Source: Opisthorchis felineus
Taxonomy: Eukaryota; Platyhelminthes; Trematoda; Opisthorchiida; Opisthorchiidae
NCBI GenBank assembly: GCA_004794785.1
Contig: SJOL01006404.1
Location: forward strand, 96,779-160,778
DNA: 64,000 bases
Reading direction: 5' to 3'
Position 1 is the stretch's first letter, and each line of letters opens with the position of its first letter. Below are positions 26,801 to 40,400 of this stretch, piece by piece. Under the pieces are notes generated by a model, which was not told the DNA's origin, ran no database searches, and saw nothing but the letters and a program-made list of their open reading frames with translations. Both the position numbers and the translations under genes were made by a program.

Positions 26801-27717
26801 CATAACATGCTTACAGTAAACAGCATAACAAGTAGAACTTCAGTTCAAAACGACGACACGTTGGTATTCGAGTGAAATATCAATAGGAAGTGCTACGTGG
26901 TTGGAGTAAAAGAAACTCTTCATCTTCACGTGAGTTGTCCATTTAAGGAATACAGACAATGCAGATCATTTAGAATGTATTGTATTCTATACCGTACTGA
27001 ATCAACGCAACCTATGCTAGCATGTTTTCAAAACACACGGTGCTGGGGTGCATCAGCGACGAATAACTACGTTTACGTTGCTTCGCCTTTCGATATGAAG
27101 CGGGCTGAATGTTCGGGATCCCCTGGTTTATAGTGTTCAAGATAACTCCTTCCCAATTCGGATTAGGTTGAACAATCAATTCACGGACACAGAAGTCACT
27201 AATGAATGCAAGGCGGGACAGTTGGCCAGAAGTGTATTGTTTTCAGAAGTTATGAAAATTTGTTAACTAGAGAAATATGAGTTTCCCAAAAAGACAGGCT
27301 ACTTTTAGGTTGCGGTTCAGGAGACAAAGTAGCCTCGACGTCCTCAACCCCCTCAAAGGTCCATGCTGTGTTACAAATATCTGAGGCACAAAAAATGACC
27401 CTTGGGCCATGCCGTATGCCCAAAAACAGACTTAGACAAGGGTTTTGACTCGTTTCTATGACATTCCACTTTATCAGACAAACCACTAGGATTTTATTGA
27501 TTTGTAAAAAATCCTCTTTCACTCCGTTCCGAACTCCTGTTGGATTTTCGAATCCACTTGACCGTCACTGGTTCAGCTTCCGCTTGTTTCCTTAGTTGTT
27601 TGCATCAGTCAGTCGATGGTTGTTCGCAGTTCTCCTATTGCTTATCGACATTGCTGATTAAAAAGAGTGAACCTATCTAACCGGATGACACTGCCCTGCA
27701 TTAACCTTCACTTGTAG
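23821..27717. other. Region between genes A and B, mostly unassigned
   Basis: Several medium frames exist: 24424-24714 minus (96 codons); 26255-26437 plus, Ser/Thr/Lys-rich and ending near CTG|GTAAAT; 27250-27522 minus (90 codons). None has a recognised domain or a pair of good splice sites. Confidence 0.4.
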
Positions 27718-27864
27718 GCCACGAAATACCCCGATGATTGGACGGAAGAATTAGAACAGAATTCTAACATTTGTTGGCTGATCCTGTCACGTTACCATGT
27801 ATTGCCGTCACCGCAGAGTTTGCATCGCTTTTACCCCCTGCAGGCCATACTCTGGAATGTGTAG
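27718..27864 (+). CDS. Possible 3'-terminal exon of an unidentified gene
   Basis: After an acceptor (TAACCTTCACTTGTAG) a 48-codon frame starts ATKYPDDWTEELEQNSNICW and ends QAILWNV before TAG (27862-27864). AATAAA follows at 27882-27887, only 18 bases after the stop. The hydrophilic start and the poly(A) signal favour a real terminal exon. Its upstream exons were not found, and no family is recognised. A second open stretch, 27901-27978, lies between a possible acceptor (CAATATAG) and donor (CAG|GTTAGT), and could be an alternative exon. Confidence 0.32.
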   Translation, partial: ATKYPDDWTEELEQNSNICWLILSRYHVLPSPQSLHRFYPLQAILWNV

Positions 27865-28229
27865 CAAATAATTTCTAAGCTAATAAAGTTTTCAATATAG
27901 GTGAGCCGCTACGGCATGTGTGCATCAACTACTGCAGTCTACAACAATCGATGGTCGCATACCATTGTAACATTTCAGGTTAGTCCATCCTATTCCACTA
28001 AGATGTATTGCCCACGTGAGTGAACGATTATTCGTTCGTGGCTGATTCGTTAAACTAGTTGCTTGCACTCGGTTTTCGTTGCGAGCATACGAGGCCTGAA
28101 ATTCGGATAAATGAACGATCTAACTTGTGATCACACACACCACGTTCACATGCTTGCTGGCATGAGTAGTTGAGACTACTTCAGAAAGTAAATTGTGTAC
28201 GCTCATTTCATTGTTGAACCTGAAACGGG

Positions 28230-28439
28230 ATGCCTAAATCAACATCAAAAACACTGAAGGTGCCTAAACCCAGTAAACCAACGTCCAAGACATCAAGCAA
28301 GTCATCCACGAAGTCGCCAAAAGTAAATAAGAAAAGCAAGTCGGATAAAGTTGTCAGTGGGGCAGAAAATCCTGCAATTACAAACACCGTGTTCGAGGAC
28401 ACACTACGACAGGAGAATCTAAGCCGAGAATTTATTCGG
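28230..28439 (+). CDS. Gene B exon 1: basic N terminus
   Basis: 70 codons from ATG to CGG|GTAAGT (phase 0). An in-frame TGA at 28221-28223 precedes the ATG with no AG acceptor in between, so this is very probably the initiating exon. It begins MPKSTSKTLKVPKPSKPTSK and stays Lys/Ser/Thr/Pro-rich and probably disordered for about 45 residues. It then turns into AITNTVFEDTLRQENLSREF ending Ile-Arg at the splice site. The last part resembles gene A exon 3 and the end of the 40195 exon, which also stops at an Arg codon before the donor. Confidence 0.66.
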
Positions 28440-31400
28440 GTAAGTTTGACCGCTTTTCCAGTTATGAACGTGTCAAATTTAGGCAGCGCATAACTTATGC
28501 CGAATTCTATCTGTGCCTGTTGCATATGACATTTTCATAATCAATCCCATATCGACGAGTGTGAATGCCTTGTGACTTCTAGTGTCTGGATGACCATCCC
28601 TACCAAACTATTTGACTAATAGCTCTCCAGTACCTCATTCCAGATAGGGCTGTCGTGTTTGTGATGACGGAACACAACAACAGAAGGTACCAAAGCTCAT
28701 CATATATTTGTTATCTATATAAAGCCGAACTGGTTGATTCATGGAATTTCACTAAATGTAAATTGTGATCACATGCAAACCTTCTATGACAGGATACTGC
28801 TGGCTTGTCACACGTGCGGTAAAAAATTAGAAATGTGTCAGTTTATTTCGAATTGGCATTGAGTAATCGATTCGTGACATGATATCTGATAGGCCTTGTG
28901 TACTCCAGATGTGTGATAGATTTTCTGAAAACATGCCAGGCAAACAATAAGATATTAAAATATGTCGCAGTTATTAGGGAGCTTTCTATTCTTGAGAGCA
29001 CAGGACTGAGTATAGATCAGGTTTTTCTATGTGTTCCCGTTGTACTATGGCCACCTAGCTTCTATGGAGGGCAATCAAAAATGTTAAAACCTGTTTGCAA
29101 TTGGTGAGACAGTCTGTCGCTGAACCCAGTCACTTCTGAAACTGGACCAATGATGCAAACCCGTATTTGTGCACAGTTTGCGTTTACCTGCGGGTACAGT
29201 AATTTCTCAGTCCTCCGGTAACTGAACAAATTTAATTAAAAACGGATCAGTTTAACCATGATCGAGGCTCTAGTGATTTGGGGAGCTTTTTGGAGTGTAA
29301 CCGGAACAAAGTGCGCCGTCAGCCCCGAAATTTACATATTTTACACAACGCGGTGAACAAGATGATAAAAAAACAAATCAAACTAAACCCACTTAAATTT
29401 ACTTGCGTAGTTAATAGATCAGTGCAAAAATAGCACACCTTGCCCTCGACTAAAGGTCGGATGTTTCTAAACTCGATGGCTACGTGTGAAATAGAAGTAC
29501 CTTCCGCAGACAACAAAATATTTTTATCATACTTAGTTTGTATCTGTTTTGGTCCCTTTTACTACCGCGGAGAAATACCTGAAGAATACTCACAATTTCT
29601 TGCTAATTACAGTTCAAGTTTGGACCGATTTTGTTACCGATGGGTGTACTTTGTTTGCTGCAGGGTTCGGTGGCCATATTTGTGAAAATCTACGGTCTGG
29701 TTTTCAGAATCTGCCTTAAAGTTATTCATTTTATTAAGTCAGGGTGGTTTAAAAGGAAAATATATTTCTCTCGGCGATTTGGGACGCACTCACATTTGCT
29801 GGTTCCAACGTGAGGCTAAACGGATTTACCGAATAATCTTGAAGGGTATTGTTATGTCTAAAAACTCCGAAAAAAGTGGAATCTTTAGGCCTACATTATG
29901 CACAACCGTAGCTGCATATAGGACTTAACAGGGAGAAAATAACTGCAATAAACCCAAGCTTAGTAGTTACCAATCGCTCATGAATTGTAGTAGTTGCGCC
30001 TATTTAACGCCTGTAGGCGTTTCCCATTGTGGCCGATAATGTTAACGGTGAAAAGCCCTTTAACTAATGGCATTGCGCTGAACTTCTGTTGTAAGTTAGA
30101 CATTTGGCAAGTCAACTTTCTCTTGGACTTTCTGAAAGTCCAGATCTCGAATGTATCTTTGTTAATCTAGATAGGGGAATAAAAAACTAGCTAGTTGATC
30201 AGTTCAGTCAGTTTTTTAGCTCATACACCATGTACCGAAGTTCAGTGGTCCTAGCCACTACCATTTCGGTTACCGGAGATAAAGAAAATAAGTGGATGAG
30301 CCTAATTTGTCGTAAGCGATTGCTTAATCCGTGCAGTGACGATCAAAGGATCTGTTAGTTTAGTATGGCAGAAGTTGAGAGCTAATCAGTGATAGCAACA
30401 GGTATGATGCAAGACTGTCATTGGCTGCGTGAGAGCCATATCTGTCAAGGCTACTAATTATTGGTTTGTCTCCTGGGCGGTCCTCAGCCTGTGAGAGGGC
30501 GGTTGCCCACGCGACTGAGTTGACTGGTAAGGGCTTTCGTGCCAGGTTGCTAAATGGGGGCCTGACCACCCGTGTCGTCTCCATCCGACACAAGGCTGGA
30601 TAAAGAAGGCTCCACGAGACGACCGGCCTTCTTACAAACGAAGTACACGGCCTTCTTACAAACTAAGTACACGACCTAACCAGTGTGACATGTTGGGTCT
30701 GGCCAGCTGAACTATCGAGAAATGAGAGAGTAAACGTTCCCGAAAAACAGCTGGCGGACTTCAACATTAATGATCAGATGTTTATACCAATCCCGCTTCA
30801 GAGGCACTGGTTGTTAAACACAAGAAGTCACCAAAGATATTTTGCAAGCGGCCACGTCTGTGATCCATAATTTAGGGCATTTTGGATGGCCGCATTGAAC
30901 GCTCTGCCCTGGACAGTAAAGCTCTTTACTCACTTAAAGAAGCTAAGAATGAATTCAACGAAAAACGATGTAGTAGTCGTCAACACTTCAACACACGGAA
31001 TGAAAACGCTCCTTTCAATAATTGCGCAATTCCGCTAATTTCACTTATTCATACTTGTGAGTTTTATTGATGAGAAGTACTCATACCTAACAACTCATCG
31101 TTGTCGCTCTAAATCTCAAGTGCGCAAACATTTTTTTTTCTTGCACATATTTTTGTTTCTTTTACGGGCTTGTTTGTGGACGTAATTGCATTCTTCACTG
31201 CTTTTTATTGCCATCCAAAATTTGCCAGTTTATTGGTTTATACCCCATTGTTCTTTTTATGATCTATGTTGTTGAGTTACTAAGTTGTTTCCGAATAATG
31301 GAATATTCCTTCTTGAAATCGTCAAAAACTGTTGCGCCACTCTCTTTCTCCGTTACTTATCACTCTGACCAAAAACGGATGTTATTCTTAGAGAATGTAA

Positions 31401-34400
31401 TGGTATGGTAATTGCATGGTTTTCACTGCACTTCAATCAATGCCTTTTGATATGCCCAAAAAGTCTAAAAAATATTCATCTTTCCAACGACAAATCATTT
31501 TTCCAACAACCAAGATATATTATTTGCCAGTTTTACATCCATGACAGGGGACCACTTATAAACCAAGAAGTTAATAATGCCTCCCTCAAAATGTTAAGCA
31601 CAACATTTATTTTCATTCTTACAGTCTGTTGTTAAAGAGCCTATAAACAAGCCTACTGCTAAGCGAATATTTGCTCTGTGATATCCTATAGGTACCCAAG
31701 TGAAATAAGTAAAGTAGGGGCAGTGAGGAGAATAAAATTGTGCAGAGGACTATCTAAAATTGCGTCACTGTCGTATATCAGCATGATCTGGGCACAGGAA
31801 GAGTATACGGACCCTCAAGAACAGAAGACACTATACGAGATAGACAAAGTAACGTTGTTCATGTGGTCTAGAATTATGCTGAATAAAAGTCAGAACGCTT
31901 AGTAAGGCCCTCTGGACAATACATTCCTGAGGGAGAAATAATACTGCACTGTGGGGAGTGCGCTTGTTTGCGTAAAGAATAGACTTTCTCACATTCAGGC
32001 CTCAGTATTGCTTTCCCCTTTAATAAAAACACAGTTTTGCTGTGTGGGGCAATACAGTTGGTAGGATACTCACTAAAATGTGGCAGGTCTAATGCAATTA
32101 TGGTTTGCGTCGAAGCGAAGTGGTCCCTTAAAATAGGATGGGTTCGTGGGACCCAGTCAGAATGATGACTTTTGAGAAAGTCTCCATTAGAGCACCAGTC
32201 AGTTTAATTGTTGCCATAATAAAAGCCGTCGAGTAAACTGGCTGGGTTCATAGTAACTGTCATACTGGGCTTTGGTTGGGACGATTTATCCTCTACTAGA
32301 ATTTGTTTGGTGTAGAATTTTCAAAAAACGGAGAAATAACTGAGATGCTACCACAAACCAAATTGTAATTATATCGCATAGGCTTCAGACTTCGGCGTCA
32401 TTACTACAAGATCTCCTCCTGGTGGTGAATTAAAGTCTGAGCCTTCTGACCATTGCTAAACGTTAGGCTAAGCATTCTGGTGTCCTCGAATTTCTCTTTT
32501 ACCTTAAAGTAAAACATGAAGGATACCTTCAGATACTCAGGCATTCCGAGCTCTCGAGTAAAGTAGCGTTAGCTTCCACCTTGCGTGTGTGTAAGCTAAT
32601 CGGCTGCGAACTCAATATCCTGTGACAAATGTAGGGGTCTGAATTGTTTTTTGTCAGCTTCTCATACGTATGGTCAGCAAAAAATAGTACGTTTTACGTG
32701 TGCTGAAGAAAGTCCCCCTAACTGACCTGAGGGTGGTGTCATTAGTTTATACCACAACAGGTCAAAGCAAAACCTTGCTGAAACCACATTCCATCGAATC
32801 AATTTTTGTGGCTTCCGATTACTACACTCTGAATATGGATCTATTTTCAGAGCAATTTGCTTCGTGCCATTCAACGCAATCCAGGAATGTAGGGAAAACT
32901 TTTTTTCCAAACGAAAGTATTTTTATTTTAGTGCGCGTGTGGCCATTCAGTCAATTCAGATATTGTTTCTATGTTTCATTAATTCCCAAGAGTCCTCAAC
33001 GGAAAGTCAGTGCAAAGCGTCAAAATAAAGCATCTGCCTTCAATAATTCTCATCGTATGGCACTTCTTTTGATTACACCGGTCCACATAAATATAGCATA
33101 TATATAATTCTTCCCTCAAGGATTATGCATCTTCGGCGCCGACCGAAAACATGCCCTTCTTTAAGCCGCTTTATCTTGGGGATTGGGATCACTCCATTTT
33201 GTGACACTTCCCTACAACTCGAGTGCACACCATTTGTCTTGATGGAAAATGCAATGAAAGTTGTCTTGATAACCCAGAAATGGGTTAACTGGTTCAAAAC
33301 CAATTACAATCGGATAACACCACCGGTTAGAACGTATAAGAAAATAACGCTGGCGTTGGTGAAATGCACTCATTTACAAACTAATTTACTGTTGACGAAA
33401 GAATCAACTAAAGCCCTGGTTATTCGCTCTGTTGTGATGTTATTCAACCGAATGAGCAAAACAAAGTTTGCCTCATGTTCCAGTTAGTTAAATGTCTTGC
33501 AGGAAACTGTCGAACTACTTTTCTGTTAAAGGTGATTCAGCTGATTCCCAGCTGAACTTCTCAGCCCCAGACACACAACACGATAGTTAGAACGCCTTTG
33601 TCTAACCCAGTAACTCAATTTTCGCATGTTTCTTTTAAAGTGATTTGCAAGTTAATGTGTTTAGCCAATGGTCAACAATGGTCTAACTTCACACGTATTC
33701 TAACTTCAAACGGCTCTAGTATGAAGTCGGTACCATTAGCTGGACTACGAGCAATATTTAATTTCACACGAGTTAGCGACAACAGTCTGACAACAAGCAA
33801 CCACGGGATGCGCATCACGCAACTGAAGGCGCTATGCCCCACCTAAGAATGAGCTCAACGCACTGTAGATCTACATTTGTAGTGGAAAGATATAATTATC
33901 AATCACTAACAGGAAAACCATGGGTCTTATCCGTCGCAGCGACTCGTCAAAGACCTAAAAATGTCAGCTAACAGTAGGAAAAATAGTCCTGGCAAATCCA
34001 ACGTAGTATAACACTTCCAATGATGTGCTGCCTGAAATACACGAACCCCCGACTTGGTTGCAACATACTACAATTCTTCCCCGCTTTGTGCTTCTATCCG
34101 ATAGGTCCTCTGGAAGTACATTTGGTCAGAAGATTTGTCCACAGGGCTTTTATGGTTCTGTTAAGTCACGGTAAACTTCTATCTGGATATCTCGCTGAGA
34201 AACCAGTAAGAGGAACAGGTAGTATTGCCCAGTACAACCTGTGAAGAGGTGGTCGCTATGTTCACATCATATATAAATCATATGTACTCAAATGGCCAAG
34301 CAAAGAGTGCCGAAAAGCGATCAGTGAACAAAAAGATGGAAAAAAACTAAAATTATTCATAGATTGCAATATCGTGATAACATTTTATATAATCGAACTG

Positions 34401-37400
34401 ATCAAAGACTTCTCGCTCCCACGATTACCTATTACTCCTTTAATATGCCGTTCTGTGGAACTCGCCATAGATGTGGATTCTGATCTACCTAAAAGCAAAA
34501 GAAAACGTGATTCACTGATCAGTCCGTTATTCTGGCAGTTTAAGAGACTTCAGCTCAATTGACAGTGTCTTTGTTACATTGGAGCACGCAAAATCAGAGC
34601 CGCACTAAGTTATGCATTTATCCAGATGAGTCCTTTGGTTAGCGTTGTCGTATGCTGTGCGTTGGGCTTGCATTGTATCCCGGATCAGTGGAGGAAGAAG
34701 ACGGCGCTGTCTACTGTGGACTAAATGACCAAATCATGTTGAGTGAGACTACTGCCAAATTTATTAAGTGACAACTGATATTTCACTAACAACTGACAAA
34801 GCAGCGTGTTTTCAGCATATTGTCGTACTGTCATTTGAGCATCTAAGTACCATCTTCACCAGCGACATTTGTTCGTTTGGGAATTTTTAGAACATGATTC
34901 TCGTCAAATCTGCTTAAGCAACAATTTTTCTATCAATAGGCTGATTGGTGGGAAAATGGAAATCGACTCCTTCAACAGTTATCGCCAAATTTTTGAAACA
35001 CTACATTTATTTATTTGTCAATTCTAAACCGATTACATGGTATTTCTCAGGCAGTTACTTTTGTGGAGGTACAGTCACCAGACTGAGAAGTACAGGTCTA
35101 GACCACAATAACTTTATTGTTCCACCAGACAGTTCGACATGTCAATAACTCAACAGCATGCAGTGGGTGAAGAGGTAAACTATTACAAACGACAGACAGC
35201 TTCTTTATTCGCATTGCACTCAGGCTGTTCAGCAACCGAAGAATCTAGAAAAACAGCTCACCCCGATGTAGGATGTTAGTTTTATGGTGGAAAGTATTAG
35301 ACCATTCGGTTAGTTAACACCATGATACGTATATGATTACCGGGATTGTTCGCAACGGCCATCGGCCCCTCAGCCCCCCAGTGTGGCCGCAAAACAGCCT
35401 GAAAGCAGACAGAATGACGGTAAATTTTTATGGCAAGATCCAGCTAACTTTGGTCGAGCAAAGTCGCCCGTTTGTCTTCACGGTCATTCACCACCGAAGA
35501 TATAACTCCTGTCTGCTTTTGTCCACCTCCGAATTCTTTTTTTCCGAAATCGGATAAGGCTTCCCTACTGTAATCATTCGAACAGCAAACTAATTACCGA
35601 CGGTAATACAGTATTCTTATTTGTCAAAATGAGCTTTTTGTGCCAAGCACAGGATCTCGGATGTCACCGTAGCAAATTTGGTGATCCAGTCAAGCAGTTA
35701 ACCTACCTCACTCCATGTTAGACATTTTGGCTTATGAAAAACGTGGATTCCAAGAAACCGGTTTGGCATGGCACAAAAAATCTTCGGTTAGCTGTGTGTT
35801 TATGCAGACCAAGAACAGTAGCAATCGCTTTCTAATCTTGTCCACCGTGATAAACCGAAAGCACGCGATGGCCCGTATCAGCACAGTCCGGTTTGCGTGA
35901 GGTGATATGCGTCTTTGATTCCCTCGCGTGGCATCGCATGGAACATGTCCACTTGCTCGAACTTGTTACAGTCGAACACATATGAGCTGTATGTGATCTG
36001 AACAGTCTGATACTAAAAAGCGGCCCCCATTATGCAGGGCTGTACTGAATAAAAATAGCAGTCCCGCTTATTCATTTTCGAGCGTTAGGTTTTACCGAAC
36101 AAAGGCCGGAGTTACAATGGCACCAACAGAGAAGTGCACAAAACCAAAGAATTTTCCAGGGCGGAGGACAGTCAGTCTTTGCTGAAACAGAATTCGATTT
36201 TGCAAGGATGCTACCCAAGTACTGTTACTTGGCCTTTCTCTGCACAAATTGCATCACATTACCGTAAATGTAAAGTGAGTAGCCACTCACATTCGGTTTA
36301 TGAATCCATGTCAAATTAAGGTAAGCTTAAGAGACATGGAGGATAACTGCCCAAAAAGAAATGCTTACGGTGATTTTCCGCAAATCAGCCAGCTGTGTAT
36401 TTGATTCATTTTGGTCGTACTGAGGCTCCACATGCACACAGAACATTGGATGGAGATCAAGCGGCTTTGAGAGTCCTGCTTCTGCTACAGAAGAGTAGCA
36501 AAAGGTCGACAAATGCACACAGTTTCATACCAGTTTTGTTACCACGGGTGACTTACTTGAACGCCAGCTAGACATGGTAGACGGAAACTAGGGAAATGCG
36601 TTCACCTTATGAGCCCCAAGAAGGGTTAGGGTCGCTTAGTCCTTCAAAAAAAAGTCTTGTTTAAAGAAATTATAAATAGATATATTTCAAACAGCAAACA
36701 TCACACGTAACTGAATTTCTTTTGGGTAGTAAACAACTGTAACTGTTAACCACAGAATGTCGACTTGGTACTGATATTATTAAGTAATCTTGGTTAGTCT
36801 ACAAGCAGTCTTCTGACATGTACACTTCTGTCATCCTGAAAGGTGCATGCAAGGTAGCGTGAATAGTGACTGTCTGTTCAACAATCGGTAAATTCTCTCA
36901 CTGGCAACTACCTTCTTCAACTGCCAGTTCATGTTCAGTCCACCCAAACGTTTTTTGAATATCACCTTTTCATTCTGTCAGTAATTGGAGCAGTCCGCAT
37001 TAAACAAATCTTCCATGAATATCAAGGTGATGTAATCAGGTGAACCACTCATTTGAAGAGTGGAATAATTTAATTACGCCATCTAAGTTTATCTCAGTTT
37101 ATTCAGATTATCTTCACTCAAGTAGATTATTAGGATCAAGCATGGTAAAGGGTGCTTGACTTCGGGCACTTCCAGTTTTGCTTTGCAAGTGTTCGGCGAC
37201 TAAACTCAATCTTGAGCTCCGAATGACGAAACCGATTTCGGGATGCTCAAGTGTTTTACCAACCTAATAGGTTATATATACAGTGCACTGAGAAGAATTC
37301 GCTGGGTGAAATATGCAAAATAACACCTAACGTGACCCAGTCAAAAAAACCATGGTGATCTCTGGGTCATTGTCGGTAATTTTGAGTGCACAGCACTGGC

Positions 37401-40400
37401 GCTGATTCACTGATCGATGATACTCTAAGAAATTTCGGTCTGTTTGATCAACTAGACCTCGATACAACTTAAAGTAATGAGCGAATGTCAACACCTTGCC
37501 ACAGTGCCACCAACTGTTTTGTGCTTGATGAAGCAGCCATTTGATCGACTTAAACAAAAGGTCGGACTAACTATCCATTTGGATAATTAATCGACTGCAT
37601 GGTACTTCTGTGTAGCTGAAGCTGCGCACAGTGTATCAAGCGTGCATACTTGTGTGGCTCTGTGAAATAGTGTAATCAGTGAATGTATTGCACTGAACAG
37701 AAGCTGTTGAAGTGGAGCTTCAATCAGGTCAACTGTACGCAGAACGTCACTGAGCAACCTGGGTGTATTTGGATTATGATATCCAACACCTAGTTTTGTT
37801 GTTGGAAATCACAGGCACAATTGCTGTTATGATGGGGGTTATTAAAAACAGACATTAGGCTTTTACTGTGCCTTTTCCCTTTTATGCCAGAAATAGACAG
37901 TCTCACACCTTAAGTTTCAAAACAGTTTCATCAACAGGATGGTCTGTAGAACTGTTTTAGATCTGATTAAATCAGAAGTCTCCTATCGCAAGACTGCTTT
38001 CTCGTTTGCTCACCTAACGACCGGCAGTGACTGAAGGCGAACGGCGAGAAGTTTGACGATTAAGAGTTTATTTGTCAGACCACTGCGTGTGGCTTATTTG
38101 CTATGCAAACAGTCAATTTCCCCAGAACTGTGAAACTGCAAGAAAGCATGAAAGGTGATGCAGCTCTAGTCATAGAAAACCCCATAAGGACACTGTGGCT
38201 AAGCTGGAAAAGGTAACCCCTGTTAAAAGGAGGGATCACACTCAAATTTAAAGCTAACAGTAAATCTTGGAGCATAAGTGCACATCGTTTGCTTTATGTT
38301 TGGGTGCCCAAACGACGCCTAATAATCGAATCAGTGAGGAAATCATGAGGTCAATAATCACACAGACCGATACAGTAGCAGGCTAGAAAGGCGATGCTGA
38401 CCTCTATTACCAAGAGATTGGATTTTTTTACCAAATTTACCGAAGGCACATACTTACCTAGACAACCGAATAATACAGGTCAAGAGCCTGGGGTGATTAC
38501 ACGATAAAGCTTAACCACCACAGTCAGAGAAAGTGGTGGGATGATTCCCGCTTCTTAGTTACTCTGATTGATTATGCACAACGAACGTCAGGTAAATTTA
38601 CTGCATTAGGGTAGAAAGTACTTACATTGAAGATTGGTCGTGCAATCAACCGTAGAACGTCACACATTTTCGTTCGAGGTAGAGTACAAAGAAAGGAGCA
38701 AAAACGTGACGATCAGCTCCTATTTTTGTGGACGGCTGAGAAGTTCTAATCCATCTAGAAGTATAGGGCGATCTAATGGCCTTGTGGAGCCGCCTGGATA
38801 ATTAAAGTATGGTTCACCGGTTTTGTCCATATTTACCTGGTGATCTTTGTGTAGGAAGTGTGCCTGCACCTAAGTAGTAGTAGTTTTACAACTGCTTCAA
38901 GCAGACAGGGAGACGTATGCAACGCTCGTCTCAGGAATATCCATAGAGGTGGTCAGGAAGGGTAGTTGACCGCACATCTGGCAAACAGTGAAAAATGGTT
39001 GAAGGTGGCCAGTGTTAAATGTGCGTCTAAATATACTGGTAGGCTTCTCTGTGAAAATACCCAGATCGCATAGTTAGGACACACAGACATGTTCCTTTGG
39101 TGATCCAAGGTCAGACGTTTTGATGCAGACGGCTTCAAGTAGTCTGGGCATTATTGAGTTTATTCTCATTGACAAAGGTTACGCAACTTTAGATGTAGCA
39201 CGATGCACTTTATACCACCTTGCCGGTTTTGTAGCATGAAAACCACGCAACAGGAGCTTGTCTGATGAATGTTCTGTAAGTGCACCATTCAAGACAAACA
39301 CACTGAATTCCAATTTCTGAAAACACTTAGAAGCGCACAATATTTTTGGGAACATCAAAAATTAAATGTGGATAGTAATAGTCAATAAGAAGAAACAAAC
39401 CGGGGTTCAGTAGATGAATATCGATAATAACAGTTATTTTATTGATGAATACCTTCCTTAAAATATTAAAAACATAACAAATTGTATCTAATTTATTGTC
39501 CAGCATACTACTCTTTTGCGTTGTCTCTCGTGTGTGCTTTGTTTAAACATTACAGCAGATTACAGGCAACAATGAAGCCGGTCCAAATGCTGCACGGTTG
39601 GATCCGAAGGTCGACCTACCAGAGGGTCATATAGAGCCACCCAAACTTCAAGCAAGCAAACCAGATGGATCACTTTTTACCTGCTCGGAAGTTTCAAAAT
39701 TGGAAACAAATGTTAGATTATCCTCTGCTCAGGCCGACATTCCGACATTTCAACCACCAGCTGCTACCGACCTCGATATTCTAAAATTAGAAGAGGAAGC
39801 TAAAATACCTCCAAATCTGGTCGAGATTCCTACTGTTAAACCACAGATAAAAAAGACATCAATCCCAACCGGCCTAGAGGACTCCAAAGTAGAAACGTCA
39901 GAGAATTCACTTACGGAACAGCTCGACGTACCCGTAATTCAGCCTAAGTTGCAAGCTGCTCCAAACCCTACCAGTGCCGACCTTCCAAAATTAGAAACGT
40001 CGGCTAAAGTATCTTCGGATCCGGTCACTCTGCCCAAACTTCAACCAGAGATAAAGGACGTCCCAGTTATCCCCGAGGTGGACAAGACAAATGTTGCTCT
40101 TCGCCAAAAAAATCCTGCAATTAAAAGGCGAGTGCTATTTCATTATTATTATCACATGTTATCACACACTGGAATGGCTAACATTCTTTTTCAGATCAAC
40201 ACTTCCATCATCCGGTCCGATCCGCTCCCTAACACATCACTCATGTACGAAATACTACGGGTAAGAGCCATCCTGGCTCCGTAGGCGTCTAGTGGGTGGC
40301 AGTGTGAAACGGTGTGGTTGGGTTGGCAGACGTGCATACAGTTATGTTTCTTCACGTTTACCTATTGGACGCAGTAATTAACTTGCATTTTTATACACCT

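Larger units (their letters stand above)
28440..36088 (+). other. Gene B intron 1 (about 7.6 kb)
   Basis: No confident exon found. It holds a 24-base tandem duplication (30624-30671), two long overlapping plus frames at 32700-33107 and 33125-33487 (the latter sharing a segment with 51401-51456), and many short frames without recognised domains. Small exons could be hidden here: for example, 45 bases between CCACCTAG and GTGAGA ending at 29103 are open but unsupported. Confidence 0.4.

Noticed and set aside
27901..27978. 26-codon open stretch between CAATATAG and CAG|GTTAGT
   Set aside because: It cannot be joined in frame to gene B exon 1, which has its own start and upstream stop; it is left as a possible alternative exon only.
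31616..31672. Possible gene B exon after TTCATTCTTACAG (KEPINKPTAKRIF)
   Set aside because: The acceptor is good, but the only in-frame way out is a weak GTGATA donor or a stop, and there is no similarity to the module exons.
32700..33107. 135-codon plus frame in gene B intron 1
   Set aside because: No domain and no flanking acceptor or donor in phase; it lies beside a repeated segment and is probably repeat-derived.
35333..35557. Possible retroelement aspartic protease (NFYGKIQLTLVE segment)
   Set aside because: No D[TS]G active-site motif was found and the similarity is limited to one generic strand pattern.
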